This document shows, in pieces, positions 1 to 7,868 of a stretch of 64,000 nucleotides of DNA; position 1 is the stretch's first letter; the number at the start of each line of letters is the position of its first letter. Both the position numbers and the translations under genes were made by a program. The DNA is taken from NCBI RefSeq assembly GCF_017876675.1, contig NZ_JAGIOI010000001.1, forward strand, positions 2,976,001 to 3,040,000, written 5' to 3'. This DNA comes from Arthrobacter stackebrandtii. GTDB lineage: Bacteria; Actinomycetota; Actinomycetes; Actinomycetales; Micrococcaceae. The notes below the pieces were generated by a model. That model worked only from the letters and a program-made list of their open reading frames with translations. It ran no database searches and was not told the origin of the DNA.

Positions 1-110
1 GGGGCGCGCATTGCCGAGGTCCTAACCTCCGCTGCGGTACCCTCTCGCTACGGCTCAAGGCCAGCCCCACAGGCTGGCATCAGTGGCACTATCCGCCAGA
101 GGTCCGGCCC

Positions 111-290
111 TCAAGGCCGGGCTACGCGCTGCGAGTCAACCCATGCGTCCAGCTCATCCCGCCGGTACCTCATCACACCGCCCACGCGATAGGACGGGAC
201 GCAGGCCCGGCCCGTGGTGGCCATCCATCCAACCGAAAGGCCTAGGTAGTCGGCGGCCTGCCGCCGTGAAAGATATTCGGAATTGCTCAT
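111..290 (-). CDS. Small excisionase-like helix-turn-helix protein
   Basis: A protein of 59 residues that is almost entirely one MerR/excisionase-type winged helix (HTH_17 style): SRRQAADYLGLSVG forms the helix-turn-helix and MRYRRDELDAWV is the usual closing wing and helix. Such proteins are DNA-binding directionality factors or small regulators of mobile elements. An upstream in-frame ATG exists at 317, but the ATG at 290 has GGGAGA about 6 bases before it and is preferred. The gene points away from the truncated tad ATPase at 671. No integrase is in view; one could lie left of the window. The assignment to a mobile element is inference; the domain call itself is fairly secure. Confidence 0.7.
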   Translation of the reverse strand: MSNSEYLSRRQAADYLGLSVGWMATTGRACVPSYRVGGVMRYRRDELDAWVDSQRVARP

Positions 291-400
291 TATCACGTCT
301 CCCTGTTTCGTGTCCATTTATGACGTATTCCAGAGTGACATGGTTCACGGTGCAACGGGGGCCTGTTCGCCGTTGGCGCACGATATCGTTGCGGAAGGCT

Positions 401-418
401 CCGACGGCCCGCCGTCGG
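401..418. repeat. Hairpin repeat, copy 1
   Basis: Perfect inverted repeat CCGACGGC/GCCGTCGG with a CC spacer. The same arms recur at 559-577. No run of T follows, so a terminator is not obvious. Confidence 0.6.
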
Positions 419-558
419 CTGGAACTGGAATTTGTGGGAACTAGCTAAAGCTCTTGACGGCGGGCGCATGCCGTGCTTGCCGCGTAGATAAGCTACACTT
501 TGCCAATACTTGACGGAATAGCGCAAGGTGTGGTGTTTGTAGGATTCCACCAAATGCA

Positions 559-577
559 CCGACGGCCCCGCCGTCGG
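559..577. repeat. Hairpin repeat, copy 2
   Basis: Perfect inverted repeat CCGACGGC/GCCGTCGG with a CCC spacer; second copy of the hairpin at 401-418, about 140 bases from the first. Confidence 0.6.
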
Positions 578-670
578 CCTCCCGCGTATTCTCGGCATTC
601 CCAGAGTCATCGAGCTACGGCAGGCCAGCCGCCAGAGCTGGCCAATGTTAATTGCGTGTCAGCACTTCCC

Positions 671-1018
671 GGCCTTCCCGGGATGGCGAGCGTCCACGCA
701 AACTCCGCCCACGACGCCGTGGTCAAGATCTGCACGCTCCCCCTCCTCGCAGGCGAGAACATCACAGCTGCCTTCGTGGTGCCCACGGTCGCCGCCTGCA
801 TCGACCTTGTGGTCCACTGCGTCCGGGCCCCCAACGGACGGCGCAGCGTGGGGGAGATCCTCGCACTGGGACGCCGAGTGGAGAACGGCATCATTGAGTC
901 CGGCCTGGTGTTCAGCACCGTGGACGGACGGCTCACAGCATCCAAAACCGCCATGCCTGCCCCGGAAAAGTTCACCGCGGCCGGCTACAGCGTCGCCGCG
1001 CTGATGGGGGAATTCTGA
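671..1018 (+). pseudogene. 3' remnant of tad/Flp pilus ATPase (TadA/CpaF)
   Basis: About 115 codons match the C-terminal end of TadA/CpaF secretion ATPases, starting at GLPGMASVHANSA (the conserved His-box region) and running through LPLLAGENI, VVPTVAACIDLVVH and RRSVGEILALGRRVENGI. Full family members are roughly 350-500 residues; the N-terminal domain, Walker A and Walker B are missing. The frame stays open upstream to 500, but that sequence does not resemble the family and has no credible start. The stop overlaps the tadB start (TGATG), so the operon junction is intact on this side. The pilus motor is therefore probably non-functional unless another copy exists elsewhere. An assembly join at this point is the main alternative. 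Confidence 0.75.
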
Positions 1019-1872
1019 TGGCGGCAGCTGTGGGGCTGCTCGCCGGCATGGGCCTGTTCCTGATCTGGAATGCCTGCTGGAGCCAGCCGCCGCGCGCACC
1101 CCAGCCCGGACACCGCAGCAGGATGCAGGTGCTGCTGCACCAGGCCGGTGTGCCGCAGGTGACGCCGCTGTCGCTTGTGGCCAGTGCCGCCGGGCTGGCA
1201 CTGCTGATGGCCCTGGTGGTGTTTGTCCTGACCGGCGTCCCCGCCATCGCCTTGTGCTTCAGCCTGTTCGTGGCCTACCTGCCCTTCGCGCTGCTGCGCA
1301 TGAGGGCACGACGGCGGGCCGCCGTCATGCGCGAACTCTGGCCTGATGTGGTGGACAACCTGCGCTCGGCCATCCGGGCAGGACTGTCGCTGCCGGAGGC
1401 TCTGGTGCAGCTGGGGCACAAGGGCCCGGTCCAGCTCAGGGACGACTTCCGGAGCTTTGGCGCCGATTACAGAGCCAGCGGACACTTTGAAGCGGCCCTG
1501 CAAAAGCTCAAGGCAACCCTCGCCGACCCCGTCTCCGACAGAATCATCGAGGCGCTGCGCCTGACACGGGATGTGGGCGGCTCTGACCTCGGCAAGCTGT
1601 TGGGCACGCTGTCCGAGTTCCTGCGCGACCACGCACGCACCCGCAGTGAATTGGAGGCGCGCCAGTCCTGGACAGTCAACGCCGCCCGGCTGGCCGTGGC
1701 CGCACCCTGGATCGTGCTGATGCTCATGTCCACCCGGCCCGAGGCCGTGGCCGCCTACAACACACCGGCAGGGTGGGCGGTGCTGGGCGGCGGGCTGCTG
1801 GTGTCGGTGGTCTGCTACCGGGTCATGCTGCGCATCGGAGCGCTGCCGGAGGAAGACCGGGTGCTGCAATGA
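1018..1872 (+). CDS. tadB: TadB-like type II secretion F-domain membrane protein
   Basis: A 284-residue inner-membrane platform protein of the Tad/Flp pilus, expected to contact the TadA ATPase. It has N-terminal membrane segments (about residues 1-16 and 50-85), a cytoplasmic T2SSF domain with ELWPDVVDNLRSAIRAGLSLPEAL and the DVGGSDLGKLLGTLSEFLRDH stretch, and two C-terminal membrane segments. The ATG overlaps the stop of the truncated ATPase gene and the stop overlaps the tadC start, so all are one operon. With the ATPase truncated, the promoter of this operon is uncertain. Confidence 0.85.
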   Translation: MAAAVGLLAGMGLFLIWNACWSQPPRAPQPGHRSRMQVLLHQAGVPQVTPLSLVASAAGLALLMALVVFVLTGVPAIALCFSLFVAYLPFALLRMRARRRAAVMRELWPDVVDNLRSAIRAGLSLPEALVQLGHKGPVQLRDDFRSFGADYRASGHFEAALQKLKATLADPVSDRIIEALRLTRDVGGSDLGKLLGTLSEFLRDHARTRSELEARQSWTVNAARLAVAAPWIVLMLMSTRPEAVAAYNTPAGWAVLGGGLLVSVVCYRVMLRIGALPEEDRVLQ

Positions 1873-2807
1873 CCACGCACCTGGCCGCCATGATCGCCGT
1901 CGGGCTCCTGATGGGGGCGGGGCTGTGGCTGTGCTTCGTCCGGCTTCCGGTGATGCGCAAGACCAGTTTTGCGCAGCGGGTGGAGCCGCAGCTGCGGTCA
2001 GTGGACAGCCGCTCCCGCCTGCTGGAGGGCGAGGGCCCCGGAACATTGTTTGGGCCGCTCGAACGGATCTTCCGGCTGGTGCTCTCCGACGCCGTCCACC
2101 GGCTGGGCCGTTTCAATGTCAGCGTCAGGGGCCTGGGGGTTCGGCTGGAACAGGCCGGCCGGAGCGAGACCCCGCTGGAATTCAGGGCCATGCAGTTCCT
2201 GTGCGCGGCGGCCGGGCTCCTTGCGGGGGTGGTGGGCGCCATCCTGCTGCTGTGGCAGGGGACTATCAATTTCATGGGGGCGGTGGTGCTGACGCTGGCG
2301 CCCATGGTGGGCGGGTACTTGTTCTACGACTACCTGCTGGGCGCCAGGACAAAGCGGCGCCAGGCCCAGATGCTGTCTGAATTTCCAGCGCTCGCAGAAT
2401 TGATGGCGCTCGCCGTCAGTGCGGGGGAGAGCGCCTCCGGCGCGCTGGACCGGGTGGCCCGGACCTCGAACGGGGTGCTGTCGCAGGAGTTTGGCAAGGT
2501 GCTGGCACAGACCCGAACCGGCGTTCCGCTGGTCGAGGCACTCAACCAATTTTCCGCCCGCGTCAACGTCCCTGCACTCTCACGGTTTGTGGACGGCATC
2601 GGGGTGGCGGTCAACCGGGGGACGCCGCTGGCAGAGGTGCTGCGGGCCCAGGCACAGGATGTCCGCGACGTGGCCAAGCGCGAGCTCATGGAATCTGCCG
2701 GCCGCAAGGAAATCGGGATGATGGTCCCGCTCATTTTTGGCGTCCTGCCGCTCACGGTCGTCTTCGCAGTCTTTCCCGGCCTGGCCCTGCTGCAGTTTGG
2801 ATTCTAG
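1869..2807 (+). CDS. tadC: TadC-like type II secretion F-domain membrane protein
   Basis: A 312-residue partner of TadB in the pilus assembly platform. An N-terminal membrane helix (AAMIAVGLLMGAGLWLCFV) is followed by a membrane pair near residues 105-155, a T2SSF domain (FPALAELMALAVSAGESASGAL, FVDGIGVAVNRGTPLAEVL) and a final hydrophobic segment ending in LLQFGF. The chosen ATG overlaps the tadB stop by four bases (ATGA), the normal arrangement for translational coupling; a longer in-frame start at 1773 lies inside tadB and is unlikely. Confidence 0.85.
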   Translation: MTTHLAAMIAVGLLMGAGLWLCFVRLPVMRKTSFAQRVEPQLRSVDSRSRLLEGEGPGTLFGPLERIFRLVLSDAVHRLGRFNVSVRGLGVRLEQAGRSETPLEFRAMQFLCAAAGLLAGVVGAILLLWQGTINFMGAVVLTLAPMVGGYLFYDYLLGARTKRRQAQMLSEFPALAELMALAVSAGESASGALDRVARTSNGVLSQEFGKVLAQTRTGVPLVEALNQFSARVNVPALSRFVDGIGVAVNRGTPLAEVLRAQAQDVRDVAKRELMESAGRKEIGMMVPLIFGVLPLTVVFAVFPGLALLQFGF

Positions 2808-2880
2808 ATGGCGGCTACCCAGGACAGGAACGGCAGAAGCAGACAACACGCAGGGCAACACCAGGTGGAGGGACAGCAAC

Positions 2881-3147
2881 ATGTACGCGAAGAACTGGAT
2901 GACGGAGACGGGGGTGGCACTGCTGGTCCTCGCCGGACGCTGCAGGGCCCTTGTACTGAAGGGCATGGAGAGGCTGGGGCGGCGGCTGCCGCCGCTCCGC
3001 CCGGCCACAGAAAGGACCCGCGGGGATGTGCCCGGCTGGGTCTTGATCACCCTCATGAGCGCCATCCTCGTGGCGGGACTGCTGGCGATCGCCGGTCCCG
3101 CATTGGAAAGGCTGTTCAACCAGGCCATGGACCAAGTGGTTCCGTAG
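2881..3147 (+). CDS. Flp-like pilin-related small membrane protein
   Basis: An 88-residue protein in the position of the Flp pilin. The N-terminal part is basic; after RGDVPGWVLITLMSAILVAG comes one hydrophobic helix and a short amphipathic tail (ALERLFNQAMDQV), the usual form of actinobacterial Tad-locus small proteins. GGTGGAGGG lies just before the ATG. No ordinary prepilin peptidase site is clear, so whether it is the structural pilin is uncertain. It follows tadC by 73 bases. Confidence 0.6.
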   Translation: MYAKNWMTETGVALLVLAGRCRALVLKGMERLGRRLPPLRPATERTRGDVPGWVLITLMSAILVAGLLAIAGPALERLFNQAMDQVVP

Positions 3148-3521
3148 CCCGGGAGCGGCAGGCGGGCTCCGCCGTCGTCGATTTTGTCCTGGTCAGCGCC
3201 CTGGTCACTGTCATGTTTGTGGCGCTGCTGCAGCTGACGCTCGTGCTGCACGTACGCAATACCGTGGCAGATGCGGCGTCGTCGGCTGCGCGCTACGGTG
3301 CCCTCGGGGACCGGACGGCGGAGGACGCCCGCAACCGGGCCGCCGCCCTCGTGGCCGCCGCGCTGGGACCGGGCTTTGTGCAGGATGTCAGCGTGTCTGT
3401 GGGCGCACTCGACGGAATGCAGGTCATGACGGTCTCGATCAAGGCGCCGCTGCCGGTCATCGGCCTGCTGGGCCCCTCCCATGCGCTGGAGGTGAGCGGG
3501 CATGCTGTCATCACCCGCTGA
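3147..3521 (+). CDS. TadE-like pseudopilin, start codon not identified
   Basis: The frame encodes a TadE-type minor pilin: GSAVVDFVLVSALVTVMFVALLQL is the typical hydrophobic head, followed by VRNTVADAASSAARYGA and a beta-rich C-terminal part. The coordinate given is the first in-frame position after the preceding gene's stop. No ATG, GTG or TTG occurs in frame between that gene's conserved helix and the TadE head; the only upstream ATG (2808) would make the protein run through the pilin-like gene in another frame. Possible explanations are a rare start such as ATT at 3102, ribosomal slippage from the previous gene, or a sequence error. Confidence 0.6.
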   Translation, partial: ARERQAGSAVVDFVLVSALVTVMFVALLQLTLVLHVRNTVADAASSAARYGALGDRTAEDARNRAAALVAAALGPGFVQDVSVSVGALDGMQVMTVSIKAPLPVIGLLGPSHALEVSGHAVITR

Positions 3522-3963
3522 CGGGGCTGTGCCGGAGGCCCGTGGCGGGGCCGGGGGAGAGGAGGGCAGCGCCATCGTGGAATTCATCTTCCTGGCGGTC
3601 CTGCTGATGGTGCCGGTTGTGTATCTCATCCTGACAGTGGGCCAGGTCCAGGGCGGTGCCTACGCTGTGGTCGGGGCCGCCGACCAGGCCGCCAAGGTGT
3701 TTGTGCTCCACGAGGACGGGGCCGCGGCGGAAGCGGCTGCTCTCGACGCCATGAACCTGGCCGTCACCGACATGGGCTTTGACGCCGCCGGGGCACAGCT
3801 GACCATCTCCTGCAGCGCCGACTGCTCCACGGCGGGAACAATCGTCACCGCCCGCGTGCAGCTTCGGGTGGAACTGCCCGTGGTGGGCTCACTGCCTGGC
3901 GTAAGCGCCACCGCCGCAACCGTGGAATCCAGTGCAAGCCAAAAGGTGGGCCGGTTCAAATGA
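3502..3963 (+). CDS. TadE-family pilus assembly protein
   Basis: A 153-residue TadE-like protein with the signature EEGSAIVEFIFLAVLLMVPVVYLI (about residues 20-45), i.e. a prepilin-like head with the conserved Glu, then a soluble C-terminal part with a Cys pair (SCSADCS) that could form a disulfide outside the membrane. Its ATG lies inside the end of the previous tadE-like frame and its stop overlaps the next gene, so expression is coupled within the tad operon. Confidence 0.75.
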   Translation: MLSSPADGAVPEARGGAGGEEGSAIVEFIFLAVLLMVPVVYLILTVGQVQGGAYAVVGAADQAAKVFVLHEDGAAAEAAALDAMNLAVTDMGFDAAGAQLTISCSADCSTAGTIVTARVQLRVELPVVGSLPGVSATAATVESSASQKVGRFK

Positions 3964-4484
3964 GGAAGCTGCTCCCGCCCGGCAGGCCCGCGCCGGTTCG
4001 CGCAACCGGGCCGTTCCGCACACATGGTGAGGCGCGAGCCGGTGGCCGGGACGAGGCTGGTGAGGCCGGGCAGATCATGGTGCTGCTCATTGGCTATGTG
4101 CTCCTGACGCTGCTGCTGGTCACGGTGGTGGCCGCGGCCGGCAGCCTCTACGTGGGGCACAAGAAACTGTTCTCACTGGCCGACGGCGCGGCGCTCGCAG
4201 CAGCCGACACCTTTGAGGTCAACGGCGCCGAGGGTGCCGCCGACCCCGGGACCCGGCTGGACAGCGGGGCCGTGAGGGCCGCGGCCCAGGAGTACCTTGC
4301 CGGGCAGCCAATCCCGGAAGGGCTGGACGCAATTGCGCTGGCCTCGGCCAGCGGAGCCGGGGACGGACGGACCGCGGAGGTGAGCCTGGGCGCCGTCGTT
4401 CATCCGCTGTTCATCAACTTCCTGGTACCGGACGGGATCAGCATCTCCGTCACCAGTACGGCGCGGGCCAAGCTGCTGCTGTAG
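3960..4484 (+). CDS. TadG-related pilus assembly protein
   Basis: A 174-residue protein with a basic N-terminal segment (about residues 1-35), one membrane helix ([26 protein letters not shown]) and an extracytoplasmic domain. The stretch [14 protein letters not shown] after the helix is typical of TadG-like (putative Flp pilus-assembly TadE/G) proteins. It is the last gene of the tad operon; the start overlaps the preceding stop by four bases (ATGA). prfB begins only 11 bases after its stop. Confidence 0.7.
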   Translation: MRKLLPPGRPAPVRATGPFRTHGEARAGGRDEAGEAGQIMVLLIGYVLLTLLLVTVVAAAGSLYVGHKKLFSLADGAALAAADTFEVNGAEGAADPGTRLDSGAVRAAAQEYLAGQPIPEGLDAIALASASGAGDGRTAEVSLGAVVHPLFINFLVPDGISISVTSTARAKLLL

Positions 4485-4495
4485 GCTTGAATATC

Positions 4496-5614
4496 ATGGC
4501 AGCGATCGACTTTCCCGCAGAACTCCGCGCCCTTCGCGCAACGTACACCTCTATAGAGCAGGTCTCCGAGGTGCCGAAGCTCTTGGAGGACATCGAGGAT
4601 CTTTCGGACCAGGCAGGCTCGCCAAACCTTTGGGACGACCCCGCCGCCGCGCAGAAGGTCACCTCCAAGCTCAGCCACGCCCAGTCCAAGCTGGAGAAGC
4701 TGCGCACCCTTGAGTCCCGGATCGACGATCTCGAGGTCCTCGTGGAGATGGCGGAGGAAGAGGGCGACGCCGACACCCTCGCCGAGGCTGCCAAGGAGCT
4801 TCCGGCCCTGCAAAAGTCGCTTGAGGACCTGGAGATTGTGACGCTGCTTGCCGGCGAGTACGACGAGCGCGAAGCCGTCATCACCATCCGCTCCGGCGCC
4901 GGCGGCGTGGATGCCGCCGACTTTGCCGAAATGCTGCTGCGCATGTACCTGCGCTGGGCCGAGCGCCACGGCTACCCCACGGCCGTGCTGGACACCTCCT
5001 ACGCCGAAGAGGCCGGACTGAAGTCCGCCACCTTTGAGGTCAAGGCGCCGTACGCTTTTGGCACGCTGAGCGTCGAGGCCGGCACGCACCGCCTGGTCCG
5101 CATCAGCCCCTTCGACAACCAGGGCCGCCGCCAGACCTCCTTCGCCGCGGTGGAGGTCATCCCGCTGATCGAGTCCACGGACAGCATCGACATCCCGGAA
5201 AACGAGATCCGTGTTGACGTGTTCCGGTCCTCAGGCCCGGGCGGGCAGTCCGTGAACACCACGGACTCGGCTGTGCGCATGACACACATCCCCACAGGCA
5301 CCGTGGTGTCGATGCAGAATGAGAAGTCGCAGATCCAAAACCGCGCGGCCGCCCTGCGCGTGCTGCAGTCGCGGCTGCTGCTGCTGAAGAAGGCCGAGGA
5401 AGACGCCACGAAGAAGGCCATGGCCGGTGACGTCAAGGCCTCGTGGGGCGACCAGATGCGCTCCTACGTCCTGAATCCGTACCAAATGGTCAAGGACCTG
5501 CGCACCGAACACGAGGTCGGCAACGCCGGCGCCGTGCTGGACGGCGAAATCGACGACTTCATCGACGCAGGCATCCGCTGGCGCGCCGACCAGCGCAACG
5601 CCGCCAAGGCCTGA
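4496..5614 (+). CDS. prfB: Peptide chain release factor 2
   Basis: RF2 recognises UAA and UGA stop codons and releases the peptide. The product has about 372 residues, normal for the family. The peptidyl-hydrolysis motif GGQSVN is at about residue 247 and the UGA-specific SPF tripeptide occurs in [14 protein letters not shown]. The N-terminal coiled-coil domain I ([26 protein letters not shown]) is present. The gene is a single open frame, so the autoregulatory +1 frameshift known from many prfB genes is absent. The ATG at 4496 is preferred over an in-frame TTG at 4487. No strong ribosome site is visible. Confidence 0.95.
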   Translation: MAAIDFPAELRALRATYTSIEQVSEVPKLLEDIEDLSDQAGSPNLWDDPAAAQKVTSKLSHAQSKLEKLRTLESRIDDLEVLVEMAEEEGDADTLAEAAKELPALQKSLEDLEIVTLLAGEYDEREAVITIRSGAGGVDAADFAEMLLRMYLRWAERHGYPTAVLDTSYAEEAGLKSATFEVKAPYAFGTLSVEAGTHRLVRISPFDNQGRRQTSFAAVEVIPLIESTDSIDIPENEIRVDVFRSSGPGGQSVNTTDSAVRMTHIPTGTVVSMQNEKSQIQNRAAALRVLQSRLLLLKKAEEDATKKAMAGDVKASWGDQMRSYVLNPYQMVKDLRTEHEVGNAGAVLDGEIDDFIDAGIRWRADQRNAAKA

Positions 5615-5949
5615 ACACTCCAAAGACACAACACAAGGCTGGAGCCCTGCCGGCAGGACCCCAATCCTGACCGGCGCCTCCGCGCCTTTCCGCCGTGTCC
5701 GGGAGCAGCCGGCACCGGGCGCCACCAGGGCGGAACCTGCACGGAATCCCGCGGGCTCCAGACCCTCGCCAAGCAAAACCGTGCACAGCCGCCGTCCCAC
5801 AGAAACGCCGCCCCTCGACACACCGGCACGGAACCGGGTTTCCAGCAATGGCGCGCCTAGAGTGGTAAGGCTGGCGGTTTCCACCCCCAAACCACGCCCG
5901 ACGCGCCAGCACACCAGTGCACCTTCGCTGGACGGGCAATGAAAAAGTC
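5615..5949. other. Gap between prfB and ftsE, probable ftsEX promoter region
   Basis: No gene was found. A possible -10 element TAGAGT lies at 5857-5862, without a convincing -35. Nothing else stands out. Confidence 0.3.
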
Positions 5950-6870
5950 ATGATTCGTTTTGAAAATGTGAGCATTGCGTACGACCGCAAGTCCAAGCCG
6001 GCGCTCGACGATGTTTCCTTCGATGTGCAGCGCGGCGAGTTTGTGTTCCTTGTGGGCTCCTCGGGATCCGGAAAGTCGACCCTGCTGCGGCTCGTCCTGC
6101 GCGAGCACAAGACACCGCACGGCCACATCTACGTGGCCGGCCAGAACGTGGCGAGCGTGCCCAGCTGGCGCGTGCCCAAGTTCCGCCGGGGCATCGGCGT
6201 GGTCTTCCAGGACTTCCGCCTGATCCAGACGAAGACGGTCTTTGCCAACGTGGCCTATGCCATGCAGGTGCTGGGCAAATCCCGCGCTGCCATCCGTGTT
6301 GAGGTGCCGCGCGTGCTGGAGCTCGTGGGCCTGGAGGACAAGGGGCGCCGCCTGCCCACCGAACTCTCCGGCGGTGAGCAGCAGCGTGTCGCCATCGCCC
6401 GCGCCATCGTCAACCAGCCCGGCATCCTCCTCGCCGACGAGCCCACCGGCAACCTTGACCCCACCACCAGCGCCGGCATCATGGAAATCCTGGACAAGAT
6501 CAACCAAAACGGCACCACCGTGGTCATGGCCACCCACGACGACGACATCGTCAACTCCATGCGCAAGCGCGTCATCGAGCTCAAGCACGGCAAGGTGGTC
6601 CGCGACGAGAACGCCGCGCAGTACACCTCCATGATCCCCGTCGTCCCTGCGGCAGGCGCCGCGAAGATGGACGACGCCGAACCCCAGACCCGCCGCCAGC
6701 GGATAGTAAGTGCCGCCGCGGCAAGAGACGCCGCCAACGACTCGCTGCCGCCGCGCCTGGAACGCCGGCGCGGCCCTGACCCCGTGCCGCCTGCTGACAA
6801 CCCGGCCGGGGCGGCCACCGGAACAGATGCCACCGGCAACGCGAAGACCACGATTGAGGACCACAAGTGA
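5950..6870 (+). CDS. ftsE: Cell division ATP-binding protein FtsE
   Basis: ATPase of the FtsEX complex, which transmits divisome signals to periplasmic or cell-wall hydrolases. It has Walker A GSSGSGKS (about residues 36-43), the Q-loop region VVFQDFRLI, signature LSGGEQQRVAIARAI, Walker B ILLADEPTGNLD and the switch His in ATHDD. At 306 residues it carries a charged, low-complexity C-terminal tail of about 75 residues beyond the usual 229-residue core. The ATG at 5950 starts the conserved MIRFENVS; a GTG at 5917 is in frame but adds unrelated residues. It overlaps ftsX by four bases. Confidence 0.95.
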   Translation: MIRFENVSIAYDRKSKPALDDVSFDVQRGEFVFLVGSSGSGKSTLLRLVLREHKTPHGHIYVAGQNVASVPSWRVPKFRRGIGVVFQDFRLIQTKTVFANVAYAMQVLGKSRAAIRVEVPRVLELVGLEDKGRRLPTELSGGEQQRVAIARAIVNQPGILLADEPTGNLDPTTSAGIMEILDKINQNGTTVVMATHDDDIVNSMRKRVIELKHGKVVRDENAAQYTSMIPVVPAAGAAKMDDAEPQTRRQRIVSAAAARDAANDSLPPRLERRRGPDPVPPADNPAGAATGTDATGNAKTTIEDHK

Positions 6871-7781
6871 GACTTGCTTTCATCATGAGCGAGTTGGGGA
6901 GCGGCCTGCGCCGCAACCTGACAATGGTCATTTCGGTGATCCTGGTGACCTTTGTGTCGCTGACGTTTGTTGGCGCCGCCGGCGTCCTCCAGATGCAAAT
7001 CAGCCAACTCAAGGGCTTCTGGTACGACAAGGTGCAGGTCACGATCTACCTGTGCAACGACGTGCCGGCCAACACCAACTGCCTGGCGGGCCCCGTCACG
7101 GACGAGCAGAAGAAGACGATTGAAGGCATGCTCGGCTCGGCGGCCGTGAAGCCGTACATCGAGTCCTGGGCGTTTGAGTCCCAGGACGAGGCGCTGGTCC
7201 ACTTCCAGGAGCAGTTCGCGAACTCGCCCATGGTGGATTCGGTGGAAGCCGCCAACCTGCCCTCGTCGTTCCGCATCAAGCTGACGGACCCCGAGAAATA
7301 CCAGATCATCAATGAGACCTTCTCGGCCACGCCAGGGGTGGACTCCGTGGTGGACCAGCGCAGGGTCCTGGAAAAATTGTTCTCGTGGATGAACATCGCC
7401 ACCTATGTGGCCATCGGCGTGGCCGTGCTCATGATCATCTGTGCTGCCCTGCTGATTGCCACCACCATCAGGCTGTCCGCCCAGTCGCGCACCAGGGAGA
7501 TTGAAATCATGCGCCTGGTGGGCGCGTCGCGGACAGTCATCCAGCTGCCCTTTGTGTTGGAGGGCGTCATCGCCGCAACCATCGGTGCGCTGCTGGCCTC
7601 GGGGGCTGTTTGGGCCATTGTTCACTTCTTCATGGGCGGCTACCTTGCCGAATCCAACTCGGGAACGCCCTTCATCTCCGCCACGGACGCCTTGACCATC
7701 TATCCCATCCTGATCCTGCTCGGCGTGGTCTTGGCCGGCGTTGCGTCGGCCGTTTCCCTGCGCAAAAACCTGAAAGTGTAG
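6867..7781 (+). CDS. ftsX: Cell division protein FtsX
   Basis: The 304-residue membrane partner of FtsE. The topology is classical: TM1 near residues 20-42, a large extracytoplasmic loop (about 43-170, with two Cys in LCNDVPANTNCLAG that may form a disulfide), TM2 near 172-195, TM3 and TM4 in the C-terminal FtsX domain (EIEIMRLVGASRTVIQLPFVLEGV is the conserved cytoplasmic stretch). The extracellular loop is expected to bind a wall hydrolase; the M23 peptidase 87 bases downstream is the obvious partner. Confidence 0.95.
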   Translation: MRLAFIMSELGSGLRRNLTMVISVILVTFVSLTFVGAAGVLQMQISQLKGFWYDKVQVTIYLCNDVPANTNCLAGPVTDEQKKTIEGMLGSAAVKPYIESWAFESQDEALVHFQEQFANSPMVDSVEAANLPSSFRIKLTDPEKYQIINETFSATPGVDSVVDQRRVLEKLFSWMNIATYVAIGVAVLMIICAALLIATTIRLSAQSRTREIEIMRLVGASRTVIQLPFVLEGVIAATIGALLASGAVWAIVHFFMGGYLAESNSGTPFISATDALTIYPILILLGVVLAGVASAVSLRKNLKV

Positions 7782-7868
7782 GATCAGTGGGGGTAGTGTT
7801 ACTGGAGTGACTCTTGTGACTAATGTTATTTGGGCATGTTTAAGCAACTTTTGAAGGAGCCAACAGGC

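Larger units (their letters stand above)
291..670. other. Gene-free gap with two copies of a short hairpin
   Basis: No convincing coding sequence was found. The gap contains two near-identical hairpins, at 401-418 and 559-577, each with the perfect 8-base arms CCGACGGC/GCCGTCGG around a 2- or 3-base C spacer. The right end of the gap is the point where similarity to the tad ATPase begins, so it may be a deletion or insertion junction. Confidence 0.5.

Noticed and set aside
450-545. Possible promoter with TTGACG elements before the tad remnant
   Set aside because: The two TTGACG hexamers have no -10 at a suitable distance (25 or more bases).
500-670. Open frame extending upstream of the tad ATPase remnant
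   Set aside because: The extra codons do not resemble TadA, begin with TTG without a ribosome site, and are rich in Arg/Pro/His as expected for chance reading in GC-rich DNA.
4487-4560. Programmed +1 frameshift site in prfB
   Set aside because: The coding sequence is one continuous frame; no in-frame TGA occurs near codon 25.
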